A DNA stretch of 64,000 bases. Origin: Candidatus Methylophosphatis roskildensis (GTDB lineage: Bacteria > Pseudomonadota > Gammaproteobacteria > Burkholderiales > Rhodocyclaceae). The stretch lies in NCBI GenBank assembly GCA_016708905.1, contig JADJEV010000005.1, forward strand, positions 186,001 through 250,000. The letters run 5' to 3'. The notes below the pieces were generated by a model. The model searched no databases, had not been told where the DNA came from, and worked only from the letters and a program-made list of their open reading frames with translations. Shown piece by piece: positions 63,530 through 64,000 of the stretch (within the stretch, counting starts at the first letter, position 1; the number at the start of each line of letters is the position of its first letter). Both the position numbers and the translations under genes were made by a program.

Positions 63530-64000
63530 TCACCCTGCGCGCATTGCTGGATGACTACCTCACGACGCGCCGCGCCCTGGGGTTCAAGTTGCATAGCGAG
63601 GGAACGGGTCTGACGACGTTCGTCACGTTCATGGAGCAGCGGCAGGCCGATCACATCACCACTGCGCTGGCCCTGGCCTGGGCACAGCAGCCGACGTCGG
63701 TTCAGGTCACCCAGTGGGCTCGACGGCTGAGTTTCGTGCGCGGCTTCGCCCGCTATTGCAGCGCAGTCGACCTGCGAACCGAGGTGCCGCCGCCCAACCT
63801 GATCGCCGGTCGATACCTTCGGCCGCAACCCTATTTCTTCGCTGACGGCGATATCACGGGCCTGTTGAAAGCCGCGCTGAACTTGCCGCCCGATGACGGC
63901 TTGCGGCGCTGGACTTTTCACTGCCTGCTTGGACTGTTGAGCGTGACCGGCCTGCGCACCTGCGAGGCCCGCGGGCTCACCCTCGACGACATCGATCTTG
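63526..64000 (+). CDS. Tyrosine recombinase, second of the operon, cut by the window edge
   Basis: A 158-codon part of a tyrosine integrase: MITLRALLDDYLTTRRALGF and the start of the catalytic domain (LLSVTGLRTCEARGLTLDD) with the first arginine. It overlaps the preceding gene by 4 bp. The gene continues past the right edge. Confidence 0.88.
   Translation, partial: MITLRALLDDYLTTRRALGFKLHSEGTGLTTFVTFMEQRQADHITTALALAWAQQPTSVQVTQWARRLSFVRGFARYCSAVDLRTEVPPPNLIAGRYLRPQPYFFADGDITGLLKAALNLPPDDGLRRWTFHCLLGLLSVTGLRTCEARGLTLDDIDL

Overview
The window is about 64 kb of GC-rich DNA that reads as a betaproteobacterial chromosome. The ndk-rlmN-pilW-rodZ order at the left edge, the second infA copy beside cspA, a fused isobutyryl-CoA mutase (IcmF), TRAP transporters and a Coq7-type quinone hydroxylase all fit Burkholderiales or Rhodocyclales. 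The species cannot be named from the sequence alone.

Region by region. 1-2.5 kb: conserved housekeeping block (rodZ start, pilW, rlmN, ndk). 2.7-3.4 kb: a HepT/MntA toxin-antitoxin pair. 3.5-11.7 kb: a six-gene polyamine/omega-amino-acid catabolic operon on the minus strand (puuD, puuA, spuC-like transaminase, gabD, puuC, second omega-transaminase). 11.8-12.4 kb: infA and a cold-shock gene. 12.7-18.1 kb: AraC regulator, divergent short-chain dehydrogenase and the 1103-residue IcmF. 18.2-25.3 kb: frameshifted ParE-like toxin, chemoreceptor with a structured leader, ankyrin protein, TonB-like protein, diguanylate cyclase and FkpA-type isomerase. 25.6-29.4 kb: small membrane protein, agmatinase family enzyme, glutamine amidotransferase and methylmalonate-semialdehyde dehydrogenase. 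29.9-36.8 kb: a TRAP dicarboxylate-type transporter with two binding proteins, and a divergent DctB/DctR-like two-component pair. 36.9-39.2 kb: CoA-transferase and acyl-CoA dehydrogenase.

40.3-52.4 kb is a light/oxidative-stress type cluster: Coq7, UbiG, BLUF and SDR fragments, DUF393, a photolyase-like FAD protein, an FeS-type photolyase, DUF2256, HiPIP, DUF427, DUF1499, a UbiB-like kinase, DUF3429, SDR, a TIGR02450 Trp-rich protein and an FAD oxidoreductase. It resembles the photo-oxidative stress regulons known from other proteobacteria. Many members are broken: UbiG, BLUF and SDR are spliced together, a methyltransferase lacks its N-terminus, DUF3429 has an internal stop, and a second photolyase survives only as a deleted, frameshifted scar.

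52.8-64 kb is a recombination hot spot. It holds a large serine recombinase, IS66 and IS21-like remnants, an unusual 501-residue winged-helix protein next to a perfect 32-bp palindrome, a complete recombinase-in-trio (RIT) element of 3.8 kb bounded by perfect 22-bp inverted repeats, and, back to back with it, the start of a second overlapping tyrosine-recombinase operon that leaves the window.

As a whole the left 39 kb feeds amino, polyamine and organic-acid carbon to the succinate/propionate branch of central metabolism: agmatine or putrescine to GABA to succinate, and branched acyl-CoA mutase plus semialdehyde dehydrogenases. The right 24 kb is an accessory region in decay. Most small frameshifts fall in short homopolymers or dinucleotide repeats, so part of the apparent decay could be sequencing error.
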